DNA of 64,000 nt. Origin: Actinokineospora pegani. GTDB lineage: Bacteria > Actinomycetota > Actinomycetes > Mycobacteriales > Pseudonocardiaceae. The DNA lies in the NCBI RefSeq assembly GCF_009745975.1, contig NZ_WHOL01000068.1, positions 1-64,000 of the forward strand, given 5' to 3'. The position numbers and the translations under genes were made by a program. The notes below the pieces were generated by a model. The model did no database searches. It worked only from the letters and a program-made list of their open reading frames with translations, and was not told where the DNA came from. This document shows positions 7,419 to 16,944 of this stretch, piece by piece; position 1 is the first letter of the stretch, and each line of letters starts with the position of its first letter.

Positions 7419-8423
7419 CTACCGCAGGGTGACCCGGTACTCGACGCCGCCGACGTCGGCCAGCGGGTTCTTCTCGAGCGGGGCCAACTGGTTCACCCGG
7501 ATCACGTGCGATCCCTTGCGCGCCACGGAAGGCGCGCTGAACCGAAGCTCCAGCTCGGGTCTGCTCCGCGGCGACAGCAGCACGCCGTGGAACCTGGCCT
7601 GCCGGAAGTCGCCCACCTCGAAGCTGTGCTCGCCGACCTGCTTGACCCCGGTCGCGCGCCCACCGCCCTCGCGCCAGCGCGCGAACAGCTCGGGTCCGAG
7701 GTCTACGGTCAGGCGACCGCCCGCGGCCAGGAACCCGGCGCCGACGTCGGTCAGGACCAGGTCGGTGGCGATCTGGGTCCGGCCCGGGTTGCCCAGCGCG
7801 TACGGCCTGGGCTCGACCGCGCCGGAGTACAGGTCGACCGAGTCGACGTTGCGCCAGGCGATGTTGTTGTTGCGCTGGGTGTTGAGCACGGTGTTCGCGC
7901 CCTCGGCGTGCGTCATCGGGTCGTTCGTCGACTCCCAGCGCACCAGCAGGCAGAAGTGGCCGGGCCCGGGGACGTCGGGCCAGGGGATCCGCACGGTGGT
8001 CGTGCCGGTCGGGACCGAGACCCCGAGGGCGCCGCCGATGCTGGTCCAGTCCGCGCTCCACCCGGTGCCGCCGCCGGGGGTCGAGCGGTAGACGTCGAGG
8101 TTGCCGACGTCGGGCCCGGAGCCGTAGGGGCCGGGGTTGCGCAGCTTGACGAAGATGTAGTTCATCGAGCCGACCTCGGGGTTCTGGCTGCCCGAGCACT
8201 CGGTCGCGGTCGGGCACACCTTGACGTCCGGGCTCGTCCAGACCGCGTTCGAGTGCGGCTCGACGCCGGTGTCGCCGACGTAGTCGCGGATGAAGACGTC
8301 GGTGCCCGCGGTGGTCCCGAAGTCCGCCGCGCCCGCCTGGGACGCGGTGGACAGCAGCGGCAGGACCAACGCCGCCACCGCGGCGATCACCACCCGGCCC
8401 AGGCGGCCTGCTCCCCGGGTCAC
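7419..8423 (-). CDS. Secreted protein of unknown function
   Basis: 334 residues from the GTG at 8421-8423, which overlaps the protease stop (GTGA). There is an N-terminal signal peptide (hydrophobic stretch about residues 10-28, AxA-type cleavage near AGAADF). The rest is a beta-rich extracellular chain with Cys in VCPTATEC and FCLLVRW, which resembles CARDB-like adhesive or hypothetical secreted proteins. No catalytic motif is recognised. Translational coupling to the serine protease suggests joint export. It may be a substrate, inhibitor or partner of that protease, but nothing in the sequence decides this. Confidence 0.8.
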   Translation of the reverse strand: MTRGAGRLGRVVIAAVAALVLPLLSTASQAGAADFGTTAGTDVFIRDYVGDTGVEPHSNAVWTSPDVKVCPTATECSGSQNPEVGSMNYIFVKLRNPGPYGSGPDVGNLDVYRSTPGGGTGWSADWTSIGGALGVSVPTGTTTVRIPWPDVPGPGHFCLLVRWESTNDPMTHAEGANTVLNTQRNNNIAWRNVDSVDLYSGAVEPRPYALGNPGRTQIATDLVLTDVGAGFLAAGGRLTVDLGPELFARWREGGGRATGVKQVGEHSFEVGDFRQARFHGVLLSPRSRPELELRFSAPSVARKGSHVIRVNQLAPLEKNPLADVGGVEYRVTLR

Positions 8424-9202
8424 AGCGGGAGTCCCGTGACGCCCTGGATCCAGGCCCGCAGGGCCGGGACGTCGACGTAGATCGACGGGTGCACCGCGCA
8501 CGTGGACCCGCCGCCGGAACGGCTGGTGGCGCCGACCAGGTGCCACGCCCCGCCGACCGTCTTGATCTGCGGCCCGCCGGAGTCGCCGTAGCAGGCGCCG
8601 GAGTCGCCACCGGGGTTGCTGGTGCAGATCTCGGTCGACCCCGAGATGCCCGAGCACAGGCCGTCGGCCACGATCGAGGTGTTGAGCTGCTGGAGCTGGA
8701 TGGGCGCGGCGCCGCACCCACCGGGCGACGGGCAGGTCTGCCCCCACCCGAGGATCCGGGTCGCGGTGCCGACCGGCCCGGAGGCGGACGCGATCTTGAC
8801 CGGCGCGTAGTTCGCCGGGACCGTGCTCAGCCTGATCACCGCCAGGTCGTTGTTCGGGTGCAGCGCGATGGTCGAGACCCAGACCACCACCCCGCCGCTG
8901 GTGCGGTTGTTGCTCCCCACCCGCACCCGGATGCTGGACGGCGAACGGCCCTGCACGCAGTGCCGGGCGGTGACGGCCCAGTTGGCGTGCACGACGGAGG
9001 CGCCGCAGAAGTGGCTGCCGCTGAGGTTCTGCAGCGAGGCCATGAACGAGTAGGCGGGCGCCGGGGTCCCGCCGATCACATCGGGCTGGAGCACGCCGCT
9101 GTCCGGTGGCGGTCCGGCGGCGGCCGCGGCGGGCGCGGCCATTGAGGCGAATAGGAGTGATGTGGCCGCGAACAGGGTGGCGGCCAGCGAGCGCAACTTC
9201 AT
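8420..9202 (-). CDS. Secreted trypsin-fold (S1) serine protease
   Basis: 260 residues from ATG 9200-9202. Signal peptide 1-29, a short propeptide and the mature start at VIGG (43-46), as in zymogen-activated S1 proteases. The triad is complete: His81 (TARHC), Asp119 (NNDLAV) and Ser208 (GDSGGP). The residue six before the catalytic Ser, which is Asp in trypsin, is Gly202, so chymotrypsin- or elastase-like specificity is more likely than tryptic. Three probable disulfides are visible. It is the first gene of a two-gene operon with a downstream secreted protein. Confidence 0.93.
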   Translation of the reverse strand: MKLRSLAATLFAATSLLFASMAAPAAAAAGPPPDSGVLQPDVIGGTPAPAYSFMASLQNLSGSHFCGASVVHANWAVTARHCVQGRSPSSIRVRVGSNNRTSGGVVVWVSTIALHPNNDLAVIRLSTVPANYAPVKIASASGPVGTATRILGWGQTCPSPGGCGAAPIQLQQLNTSIVADGLCSGISGSTEICTSNPGGDSGACYGDSGGPQIKTVGGAWHLVGATSRSGGGSTCAVHPSIYVDVPALRAWIQGVTGLPL

Positions 9203-9716
9203 TGTCGCTGTTTCCTTCCCAGGAAGTCGGCCCCGAGGCAGGGAGAGGGCCGATAACGGAAAGTAGCTCCGTGATCTCGGAGCGCACAAGCGGCCATTCG
9301 GAGTTTGCCCGCACCGGCAATCGCCACGCCACACCTCAGCGGCTGTTCGGCCTATCGGCATTTGCCTCATCGGCGAATGCGCTGATTGGTAGCGTTCCCG
9401 CCGCGCGGATCGAGTGGGGAAATGCGAATGCCAACGGCTGGCTCGACGCCGAGCCCGCTGCGGGCGCGCTGTTGCGCGCGCTGAGCGAGGGGATGGTCAG
9501 ACTGGATCAGAGGATGCGACTGTTCGGTGCTTGAAGCTGTTTGGTGGCAGGGGTTTCCCGTGCGGCGGGTGGTGAGGGTGGTTCCGGGTCGCGGTGAGCA
9601 ATGGGCCGGTGGAGGTGTCTCGATCCCGTCGATGCACCCCTTTGCCTGCGCCACCTCGATGACCACCGACCACTCCCCCAGCGCGGTCAGGTCCGACATG
9701 ACCTCGCGGAGGGGCG
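9203..9716. other. Intergenic region, no convincing gene
   Basis: About 510 nt between the protease start and the frameshifted gene. The protease-proximal part is relatively AT-rich and must hold its promoter. Around 9600-9705 the minus strand has a short frame (MSDLTALGEW...) with no upstream partner, which could be a gene remnant. Nothing else is recognised. Confidence 0.4.
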
Positions 9717-10171
9717 CTAGTCGGGCGCGGGCGCGGCGAGTTCCTTTCCCGGGAGCCATCCCTTGCCCAGGTCGCTGATCCGCCAGGTGGCGACCGCCAG
9801 GTGGACGGCCGCGGTGGGGAAGTCCAGGAACGGCGCGCACTCCGGGACCTTGGCCAGCAACCGGCGGCGGACCTCGTCGTCCTGGTCCCCGTCGACGACG
9901 TGTGCCCTGGCTTGGGCCTGGAGGAAGGGCTGAGCGGGTGATCCGGTCGAGACCACCAGGGCGACCTCCGGTTCTCGCGCACGGCGGCCAGCGCGCGTCC
10001 TCGCCGCTCGAGCACGACGGCCAGGGTGAACGGGTCCACCTCGGCGAAGTAGACCCCGCCGACCCAGGGGCCGGAGCTGGCGGAAGTGGCCAGGTACAGG
10101 GACTTGTGCGCCGTGAGCGTCTGCGCCACCGCGGCCTCCACTTCCGACGCGTGCGGCTCGGCGGTGATCAT
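9717..10171 (-). pseudogene. Pyridoxamine 5'-phosphate oxidase-family protein, frameshifted
   Basis: Start ATG 10169-10171, stop TAG 9717-9719. The span is 455 nt, one base short of 152 codons. The first part (ITAEPHASEVEAAVAQTL ... LYLATSASSGPWVGGVYFA ... VLERRGRALAAVREN) and the second part in another frame (EVALVVSTGSPAQPFLQAQARA ... AVHLAVATWRI) together read as one flavin-binding split-barrel protein of about 150 residues. Restoring one G:C pair in the CCGG at 9968-9971 would give REN-P-EVALVVSTG and a single frame. This is either a real inactivating deletion or a sequencing error. Intact members bind FMN or F420; the substrate is unknown. Confidence 0.75.
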
Positions 10172-10250
10172 GTGGCCCTCCCGGAGTGGCGATCCTGTGC
10201 CGTCCGCGGAAACCCAGCCGGCCGACGTCGCCCGGCGACGCTCCGGGGTA

Positions 10251-11180
10251 TCACCCGTTCGTGGGGCTGTCTCGGCGGTGCTGGGTGGGGCTGACGCCGT
10301 GGTGGCGCTTGAAGGCCGTGCTGAGGGCGAAACCGCTGCCGTAGCCGACTTCGGCGGCCACCGAGGCAACGGTGGCCTCGGGGTGGCGGAGGAGGTCGGC
10401 GGCGAGGGTCAGGCGCCAGGTGGCCAGGTAGGACATCGGGGGTTCGCCCACGAGGGCGGCGAAGCGGCGGGCCAGGGAAGCCCTGGACACCCCGGTGGCC
10501 CTGGCCAGCGACTCCACGGTCCAGGGGTGGGCCGGGTCGTCGTGCAGGTGGCGGAGGGCTTGGCCGACTGTCTTGTCGGTGTGGGCTCGGTACCAGGCCG
10601 GGGCGGGGGTGTCGGGGCGGGCGAACCAGCTCCGGAGGGTTGAGATGAGCAGCAGGTCCAGGAGGCGGTCCAGGACCGCGCCCTGGCCGGGCTCGTCCTT
10701 GGCCATCTCGTCGGCCAGCACGGGGGTCAGCGGGGAGCCGGACTCGACGATCAGGGGTGGGAGGGCGTCGAGGAGGCGTTCGGTGACCGCGCCTCTGAGG
10801 TTGTAGGTGCCGGTGAGCAGGACCGTTTCCCCGGCGGGGTGGTTGCCCCAGGCGCGGACGCCGAGGTCCTGGAGCGTGGAGGGGGTCCCGTCGGGGGTGG
10901 CGCAGGTCTGGCCGGGGCCGATGGTGGCCTGCGGGGCGGTGGTGGGGTCGTCGGCGATCGTGTAGGGGGCGGGGCCGCGGAGGATGGCGACGGCGCCGGT
11001 GGGGAGGTGGGTGGGTGGCGCGTCGTCGGGGACGGCCCAGGCGGTGGCGCGGACGACGGCGACGAGGGTGAGCGGGGCCTCGTCCTCGACGCGCAGGGCC
11101 CAGGGCGCGCGCAGGACGGACTTGAGCAGGAAGGCGCCTTGGGCGCGGGGACCGTCGAGGAGGGCTGCGAGGGCGTCCAC
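10251..11180 (-). CDS. AraC-family transcriptional regulator (cupin N-domain)
   Basis: 309 residues from the GTG at 11178-11180. Residues about 1-180 form the AraC_binding-type cupin found in regulators of oxidoreductase genes (GNHPAGETVLLTGTYNLRG). Residues 205-305 hold two helix-turn-helix motifs (WTVESLARATGVSRASLARRF and VASVAAEVGYGSGFALSTAFKR). It is divergent from a DUF1772 membrane gene with 80 nt between them, so it probably controls that gene and itself. Confidence 0.93.
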   Translation of the reverse strand: MDALAALLDGPRAQGAFLLKSVLRAPWALRVEDEAPLTLVAVVRATAWAVPDDAPPTHLPTGAVAILRGPAPYTIADDPTTAPQATIGPGQTCATPDGTPSTLQDLGVRAWGNHPAGETVLLTGTYNLRGAVTERLLDALPPLIVESGSPLTPVLADEMAKDEPGQGAVLDRLLDLLLISTLRSWFARPDTPAPAWYRAHTDKTVGQALRHLHDDPAHPWTVESLARATGVSRASLARRFAALVGEPPMSYLATWRLTLAADLLRHPEATVASVAAEVGYGSGFALSTAFKRHHGVSPTQHRRDSPTNG

Positions 11181-11260
11181 GGCGTCAGCGTAGACGCTCG
11201 ATTATGGATTTGCGGGTACCAGCTATTGGGCGTATCAGCGCGGGGCGGTTGACTGGGGTC

Positions 11261-11719
11261 ATGTCGCACCACGGCCTGTTGGTCGCCTCCGCTGTCGCCA
11301 CCGGCCTGATGGCGGGCGTCTTCTTCGCGTTCTCCACCGCGGTGATGCCGGGGCTGGCGCGCGGGTCGGACCGGACGTTCGTCGAGACGATGCGGCAGGT
11401 CAACGCCGCCATCCAGAACCCGTTGTTCTTCCTGGGGTTCTTCGGTTCCGCGCTGCTGCCCGCGGCCGCGGCGTGGTGGAGCCACCGTGCGGGCGATGGC
11501 CCGGCGACGGCGTGGGCGCTGGTCGGGCTGGGGTGCTCCCTGGTCTCGTTCCTGGTGACCGTCGTCGTCAACGTGCCCCTCAACAACCGGCTCGACGCCG
11601 CGGGGGAAGACTTCACCGCCGCCCGAGCCGCCTACGAACGGCCGTGGAACCGCGCGAACACCATCCGGACCCTCGCCTGCACCGCCGCTCTGGCCGCGCT
11701 GGCCTGGGCCGCCGCCTGA
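11261..11719 (+). CDS. DUF1772 (anthrone oxygenase-like) membrane protein
   Basis: 152 residues from ATG 11261. Four hydrophobic helices (about 5-27, 50-70, 78-102, 132-150) and the family features FFAFSTAVMPGL near the N-terminus and VNVPLNNRL near residue 107 mark the DUF1772 family. That family includes fungal anthrone oxygenase and many uncharacterised bacterial four-helix proteins. Divergent from an AraC regulator. Anthrone oxidation is not implied for this copy. Confidence 0.85.
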   Translation: MSHHGLLVASAVATGLMAGVFFAFSTAVMPGLARGSDRTFVETMRQVNAAIQNPLFFLGFFGSALLPAAAAWWSHRAGDGPATAWALVGLGCSLVSFLVTVVVNVPLNNRLDAAGEDFTAARAAYERPWNRANTIRTLACTAALAALAWAAA

Positions 11720-11770
11720 GCCCGGGATATCCGCTTGCGCGCGGGCCCGCCGCGCAGCACCCTCGGCACG

Positions 11771-12325
11771 ATGAGCGACGTGCCCGAGCGGTGGACCAAG
11801 GCCAACGTCTACCCCGACATGTGGGCGGACCCCGATGACGACCCCCGCGACAACGACGGCCCCAGCCCCGAGGGCGAGTTGGCGACGTTGCAGGACTACC
11901 TGCGCAACTACCGGCTCACCCTGCGCATGAAGTGCGAGGGACTGACCCCGGGGCAACTGGCGCTGCGGTCGGTGCCGCCCTCGACGATGTCGCTGCTGGG
12001 ACTTATCCGCCACCTCGCCGAGGTGGAGCGGGACTGGCGGGACTGGGTCACGCCGGGCGAGCCGACACCGAGGCTGTACGAGGCGGGTGACTTCGACGGC
12101 GCCGCTGGGGACCAGGCGCTGGTCGACAGCGCGTTCGCCGATCTGGCCCGGGAGCAGGCGGCGACCGACGCGCTCTTGGCCGAGTGGCCGGATCTGGGCG
12201 CGCGGGCGGGCAAGGACGACATCGCCATCCGGGAGCTGTGGGTGCACCGGATCGAGGAGTACGCCCGCCACTGTGGACACGCCGACCTGCTGCGCGAGTG
12301 CGTCGACGGCCGGACCGGGCAGTAG
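11771..12325 (+). CDS. DinB-family (DUF664) metal-binding protein
   Basis: 184 residues from ATG 11771. The four-helix DinB fold is indicated by LIRHLAEVERDW (residues about 77-88) and HRIEEYARHCGHADLLRE (about 156-173), which place three His in a metal-binding pattern. Actinobacterial DUF664 proteins are mycothiol-dependent S-transferase or isomerase relatives and often act in thiol chemistry or detoxification. It follows the DUF1772 gene by 51 nt on the same strand. The function here is inferred only to family level. Confidence 0.85.
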   Translation: MSDVPERWTKANVYPDMWADPDDDPRDNDGPSPEGELATLQDYLRNYRLTLRMKCEGLTPGQLALRSVPPSTMSLLGLIRHLAEVERDWRDWVTPGEPTPRLYEAGDFDGAAGDQALVDSAFADLAREQAATDALLAEWPDLGARAGKDDIAIRELWVHRIEEYARHCGHADLLRECVDGRTGQ

Positions 12326-12372
12326 CGCCGTCGGTCAATGGCGGCGGGCGCGGGCGGGCGGTGGTCGTTCGG

Positions 12373-13440
12373 TCAGGCCGCCATCGCCTGCGGGGTGCGC
12401 AGCGAGGCCGCGACCCGGGCGACGAACTCGGCGTTGGACCTGGTCGTGCGGACCTGCTCGAGGAACTGCTCGGTCGCGCGCTTGGCGCCCTGGCTGGACA
12501 GCGCGCGCCGGACGTCGGCCATCACGGCCAGCTCGGCGGGCGAGACCAGCAGCTCGTCGTGGCGGGTGCCGGAGCCGATCAGGTCGACGGCCGGGTGGAC
12601 GCGCTGGTCGGCGAGGGTGCGGTCGAGCAGCAGCTCGGAGTTGCCGGTGCCCTTGAGCTCCTCGAAGAACACCGTGTCCGCCAGCGACCCGGTGCCCACC
12701 AGGGCCGTGGCGACGATGGTGAGCGAGCCGCCCTCCTCGAGGGTGCGGGCGGCGCCCAGGATCTTCTTCATGGGGTGCAGCGCGCTCGCGTCCACGCCAC
12801 CGGACAGGACGCGGCCGGAGGGGCGGGCGGCGAGGTTGTAGGCGCGGCCGAGCCGGGTGAGCGAGTCGAGCAGCAGCACGACGTCGCGGCCCGACTCCAC
12901 CAGGCGCTTGGCGCGGTCGAGCGCCAGTTCGGCGAGGGCCGTGTGCTCGGCGGGCGCGCGGTCGAAGGTCGAGGCGAGCACTTCCCCGCGCACGGTCCGG
13001 CGCATGTCGGTGACCTCCTCCGGGCGCTCGTCGGTGAGCAGCACCATGAGGTGGGCGGTGGGGTGGTTCACGGCGACGGCCTGGGCGATCGCCTGCAGCA
13101 CCGAGGTCTTGCCGGTGCGCGGGGGCGCGACGATGAGCGCGCGCTGCCCCTTGCCCAGGGGGGCGACGAGGTCGAGCACCCGGGTCGTGAGCTGCATGCG
13201 GCTGGTCTCCAGCACGAGCCGCTCGTGCGGGTGCACCGGGGTGAGCTGGTCGAACTCCGGGCGGTCGCGCACGGGCGGGCCGTCGTTGAGGGACAGGAGC
13301 CGGTCGCCGTCGAACACGATCTCGTCGCCGGGGCGCAGGCGGTGGTTCCTGATCAGGCCAGGGGGGACGGTGACGCCGCCGGGGCCGTAGCCGAGGGTGG
13401 CGTTCTTCCCCTGGGTGTTGAGGATTCCGTGATGGGACAT
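12373..13440 (-). CDS. Short Rho-type transcription termination factor (paralogue)
   Basis: 355 residues, against roughly 420 for E. coli Rho and well over 500 for housekeeping actinobacterial Rho. The ATPase core is well kept: Walker A APPRTGKT (105-112), LLTDERPEEVTDM, ASTFDR, GRDVVLLLDSLTRLGRAYN, the R-loop FEELKGTGNSEL and the arginine-bearing LLLDRTLADQR and GSGTRHDEL. The N-terminal Rho_N domain and the long basic insert are absent. The cold-shock-like RNA-binding domain is cut to its second half (VPPGLIRNHRLRPGDEI), without the YGFLR motif. It probably is a second Rho with altered RNA loading. A role in self-resistance to a Rho inhibitor is possible but unsupported. Confidence 0.88.
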   Translation of the reverse strand: MSHHGILNTQGKNATLGYGPGGVTVPPGLIRNHRLRPGDEIVFDGDRLLSLNDGPPVRDRPEFDQLTPVHPHERLVLETSRMQLTTRVLDLVAPLGKGQRALIVAPPRTGKTSVLQAIAQAVAVNHPTAHLMVLLTDERPEEVTDMRRTVRGEVLASTFDRAPAEHTALAELALDRAKRLVESGRDVVLLLDSLTRLGRAYNLAARPSGRVLSGGVDASALHPMKKILGAARTLEEGGSLTIVATALVGTGSLADTVFFEELKGTGNSELLLDRTLADQRVHPAVDLIGSGTRHDELLVSPAELAVMADVRRALSSQGAKRATEQFLEQVRTTRSNAEFVARVAASLRTPQAMAA

Positions 13441-13676
13441 GGTGGTGAACTCCTGGAGAGAGGCACGATCGTCGCGTGGTGCGACCGATCGCGGGAAAAC
13501 GAGAGACCCGAAACCGCTCCGGGTCGAAGTGGGATGAGTCCAAGGGCGACTGAGCCGACATCCTCGGGATCAGCGCCAACCATAGCCCAGCTCGCGCGCC
13601 CCCCGCAACTCGGCCCTCGGGTTCGACTCACCCCCGCCAGCGAACCCCGGCGGCCCTGCGCAAGTCGTCCAGCGGC

Positions 13677-14120
13677 TCAGTAGCGGGCGGCGACGGGGCG
13701 GTCTCCGACGGCTCGACCGGCGAGCACGACCATGAGCACCGAGGCCGCAAGGGCGGCCGAGTGCAGGACGAGACCGGGCCACTGGATGCTCAGCGGGTCG
13801 CCGGGGGCGCCGTTGATCAGCGCCACGGAGTCGTAGACGGTGAACCCCAGGAACGTCAGTCCCCCGACGAGCCCGGCGATCTCTGCCCCGAGGGCCCGCC
13901 TGGCCAGCACCAGCGCCACCAGACCCGCGACCACGTGGGCGGAGTTCAGCAGTGGCGAGCCGCCGAGCCCGAGGACAGTGCGGCCCGTGAGGTCGCCGAA
14001 CCCGTCGACGCCCCGGGAGATCAGGCCCATGACGCCCACGGCCAGCAGCACCGTGCCGAGTGTGGCGCACACGACTTGGGCGCCGCGCGGAATCCTGGGG
14101 GTCGTTGTCTCAACGCTCAT
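13677..14120 (-). CDS. DUF4383-type four-helix membrane protein
   Basis: 147 residues from ATG 14118-14120. Four hydrophobic segments (about 15-35, 55-75, 80-100, 115-138) with an N-terminal basic cytoplasmic tail. The pattern GxxxLLNxxHxxxGL in the second helix and a GxxxYxxxxLI region in the third fit the actinobacterial DUF4383 family, whose function is unknown. Its stop faces the upstream region of the rho gene. The 236 nt between them hold the rho leader and short imperfect inverted repeats near 13465-13495. Confidence 0.7.
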   Translation of the reverse strand: MSVETTTPRIPRGAQVVCATLGTVLLAVGVMGLISRGVDGFGDLTGRTVLGLGGSPLLNSAHVVAGLVALVLARRALGAEIAGLVGGLTFLGFTVYDSVALINGAPGDPLSIQWPGLVLHSAALAASVLMVVLAGRAVGDRPVAARY

Positions 14121-14351
14121 CTCGTTCTCCTCGGATCTGGTCCTGGCTGCGGGAACCGCGCGTCGCTATCGGCGCCGTGACCGAGGGGGACTGTTCGCAA
14201 CCGGGTTCCCCGCGGGGGTCTGTCCAAACAACCGGCGCCGCGGTGTTCGCCCGGCGGTGCGGCCGCAACCGACCTAGGGTCGTAGGCACCTGCTGCGGAT
14301 CTGCTTGGGACCTCGGCAGCCCACCTGCGGCACAGTCACGACGGAGGGCTT

Positions 14352-15440
14352 GTGACCCTTTTCGGAACAGCAGCCCGGTCCGACCAGATCGAGGAGTTCC
14401 GCTCCTGGCGCCCGCGCGTGCGGACCGGGGCGGCCGCCCACATCGCCGAGTTCATGGCGAGCCGGGGCGAGGAGCACCTGGGCGCGGGCACCGAGGTGCT
14501 GGGCCGCGTCCTGGCGGAGTTCGTGGACCGGGGCAAGTACCTGCGGTCCACGTTCGTGCTCGCGGGGTGGCTGTGCGGCGCGGCCGAGACCGAGGCGGCG
14601 GTGCGTGCCGCGGCGAGCGCGGAGCTGCTGCACTGCTTCGCGCTCATCCAGGACGACGTGATGGACCAGTCCGCCACCCGCCGCGGCGAGCCCGCCGCGC
14701 ACGTGCTCTTCGCCGACTGGCACCGCCGGGCGGGCCTGACCGGTTCGGCGGCGCGGTTCGGCGAGTCCGCGGCCGTGCTGGCCTCGGACCTGTGCCTGGT
14801 GTGGGCCGGGCAGATGCTGCGCGAGAGCGGGGTCGGTCAGGCCGCGGTGGCCAGGGTGCAGCCGCGCTACGACTGGCTGCGCGCGGAGCTGGCCGTGGGG
14901 CAGTTCCGGGACCTGGTCAACCAGGTGGAGGGTGAGCCGTCGCTCGCCGAGGTGCTGGCGATCGCCCGGTGCAAGTCGGGCCGGTACACGGTGCGCAGGC
15001 CGGTGGAGCTGGGGGCCGACCTGGCCGGGTGCGGTCCGGAGGTGATCGGGGCGCTGGCCGGGTACGGCGACGCGGTCGGGGAGGCGTTCCAGCTCCGCGA
15101 CGACCTGCTCGGGGTGTTCGGCGACCCGGCGGTCACCGGCAAGCCGCTCGGCGACGACCTGCTGGCGGGCAAGGCCAACAGCGTGGTCGTGGTCGCCCGC
15201 GACCTCGCCTCCCCGGGGCAGCTCCGCGAGCTGCGGGACATGCGTGGGGATGGCGGCACGGCCACTGTGCACCGCTGGGTGCGACTGTTGGAGCAGACCG
15301 GCGCGCGTGAGCGGGTCGAGCAGTTGATCGATGAGCGGTTGCGCCGGGGGGTGGCAGCGTTGGCGGACGCTCCCATCCCAGGCTTGGCCGCGGAATACCT
15401 GGTCCACCTCGCCCACGCGTGCGGCGAGCGCAGCAGATGA
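14352..15440 (+). CDS. crtE: Geranylgeranyl diphosphate synthase (polyprenyl synthetase)
   Basis: 362 residues from GTG 14352, preceded by a GGAGGG ribosome-binding site. The first Asp-rich motif is DDVMD (101-105) and the second DDLLGVFGD begins at residue 250. These bind magnesium and the diphosphates of the allylic and homoallylic substrates. Small residues upstream of the first motif and the crtI-crtB context support a C20 product. First gene of the crtE-crtI-crtB operon, supplying GGPP for phytoene synthesis. Confidence 0.93.
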   Translation: MTLFGTAARSDQIEEFRSWRPRVRTGAAAHIAEFMASRGEEHLGAGTEVLGRVLAEFVDRGKYLRSTFVLAGWLCGAAETEAAVRAAASAELLHCFALIQDDVMDQSATRRGEPAAHVLFADWHRRAGLTGSAARFGESAAVLASDLCLVWAGQMLRESGVGQAAVARVQPRYDWLRAELAVGQFRDLVNQVEGEPSLAEVLAIARCKSGRYTVRRPVELGADLAGCGPEVIGALAGYGDAVGEAFQLRDDLLGVFGDPAVTGKPLGDDLLAGKANSVVVVARDLASPGQLRELRDMRGDGGTATVHRWVRLLEQTGARERVEQLIDERLRRGVAALADAPIPGLAAEYLVHLAHACGERSR

Positions 15441-15465
15441 CAGCACAGATGACGGAGTGCGGTTC

Positions 15466-16944
15466 ATGCGGACGGTGAACGGCCGGACAGACCGGGTTGT
15501 GGTGGTTGGAGCGGGGTTGTCCGGGCTGGCCGCCGCTCTGCACCTGGCCGGGCGTGGGCGAACGGTGACGGTGCTGGAGCGCGACGCGGTCCCGGGTGGG
15601 CGGGTGGGCAGGCATGACCTGGGCGGCTACCGGATGGATACGGGGCCGACAGTGCTGACGATGCCCTCGATCCTCGAAGAGACCCTTAACGCGGTGGGCG
15701 CGTCGGCGCACGACTTGCTCGACCTCATGCCGCTGACACCGGCCTACCGGGCGCACTTCGCGGACGATTCCACCTTGGACGTGCTCAGCGACGGCGAGGC
15801 CATGGCTGAGGCGGTGCGCGACTTCGCCGGCCCGCGTGAGGCGGCGGGGTACCAGCGTCTGCGCACGTGGCTGACCAAGCTCTACGCCGTCGAGTACGAG
15901 CGGTTCATCGCGGCCAACTTCGACTCCCCGCTCTCGCTGCTGACGCCCACGCTGGCGCGGCTGGTCGCGATGGGCGGGTTCGGCAGCCTGGACCGGGCCG
16001 TCGGCCGGTTCCTCACCGACGAGCGGCTGCGGCGGGTGTTCAGCTTCCAGGCCCTCTACGCGGGCGAGTCCCCGCAGCGGGCGCTGGCCGTGTACGGGGT
16101 CATCCCGTACATGGACACCATCGCGGGTGTGTACTTCCCGCGCGGCGGCATGCGGGTGGTGCCCGACGCCCTTGCCGCCGCCGCGACGTCGGCGGGTGTC
16201 GAGTTCCACTACGGCAGTGCGGTCGACCACCTCGAGCGGTCGGGCGCCAGGGTGACCGCGGTCCGCACCACGGCGGGCGAGCGGTTCGAGTGCGACGCGG
16301 TCGTGCTGACCACCGAACCGGCTACGGCCTACGACCTGCTCGGCCGAACACCGCGCAGGCCGACCCGGCTGCGGGCGTCCCCGTCCGCGGTGGTCGTCCA
16401 CATGGGCACCACGGCTCGCTGGCCGGGGACCGCGCACCACTCGCTGTCGTTCGGCCAGGCGTGGAAGCCCACTTTCGACGAGATCATCCACCGGGGCACT
16501 GTCATGAGCGACCCTTCCCTGCTGATCACCAGACCCACGGCGTCGGACCCGGCACTGGCCCCGCCCGACCGCGATCTGCTGTACCTGCTGGCGCCCGTGC
16601 CGAACCTCGCGGTCGGCGCGGTGGACTGGGAGCGCGAGGGCAAGGCCTACGCCGAGGAGGTCGTGGCCGTCGCCGAACGCAGGCTCTTCCCCGGGCTCGC
16701 GGCGTCGGTCGAGGCCACCCATCTGGTGACCCCGGCGCAGTGGGCGGCCATGGGCATGACGGCGGGCACGCCGTTCAGCTACGCGCACTCGCTGACCCAG
16801 ACCGGCCCGTTCCGGCCGGGCAACTTCCCGCGCCACACCGACAACGTCGTGCTCGCCGGCTCCGGCACCGTGCCCGGCGTGGGGGTGCCCACGGCGCTGG
16901 TGTCGGGCAGGCTGGCCGCCGACCGGGTCACGGGCCCGAGATGA
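15466..16944 (+). CDS. crtI: Phytoene desaturase
   Basis: 492 residues from ATG 15466. An N-terminal Rossmann FAD site ([21 protein letters not shown] ... [11 protein letters not shown]) and the C-terminal CrtI signature ([23 protein letters not shown]) are both present, and the length matches the family. CrtI desaturases turn phytoene into neurosporene or lycopene at the membrane. The gene starts 25 nt after crtE and overlaps crtB by 4 nt. The last step count cannot be read from sequence. Confidence 0.92.
   Translation: MRTVNGRTDRVVVVGAGLSGLAAALHLAGRGRTVTVLERDAVPGGRVGRHDLGGYRMDTGPTVLTMPSILEETLNAVGASAHDLLDLMPLTPAYRAHFADDSTLDVLSDGEAMAEAVRDFAGPREAAGYQRLRTWLTKLYAVEYERFIAANFDSPLSLLTPTLARLVAMGGFGSLDRAVGRFLTDERLRRVFSFQALYAGESPQRALAVYGVIPYMDTIAGVYFPRGGMRVVPDALAAAATSAGVEFHYGSAVDHLERSGARVTAVRTTAGERFECDAVVLTTEPATAYDLLGRTPRRPTRLRASPSAVVVHMGTTARWPGTAHHSLSFGQAWKPTFDEIIHRGTVMSDPSLLITRPTASDPALAPPDRDLLYLLAPVPNLAVGAVDWEREGKAYAEEVVAVAERRLFPGLAASVEATHLVTPAQWAAMGMTAGTPFSYAHSLTQTGPFRPGNFPRHTDNVVLAGSGTVPGVGVPTALVSGRLAADRVTGPR

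Noticed and set aside
8420-9202. Calling the S1 protease a true trypsin
   Set aside because: The position equivalent to Asp189 is Gly, so Arg/Lys specificity is not supported.
9106-9534. Plus-strand frame antisense to the start of the serine protease gene
   Set aside because: It covers the protease signal-peptide region on the other strand and has an Arg-rich composition typical of a shadow frame.
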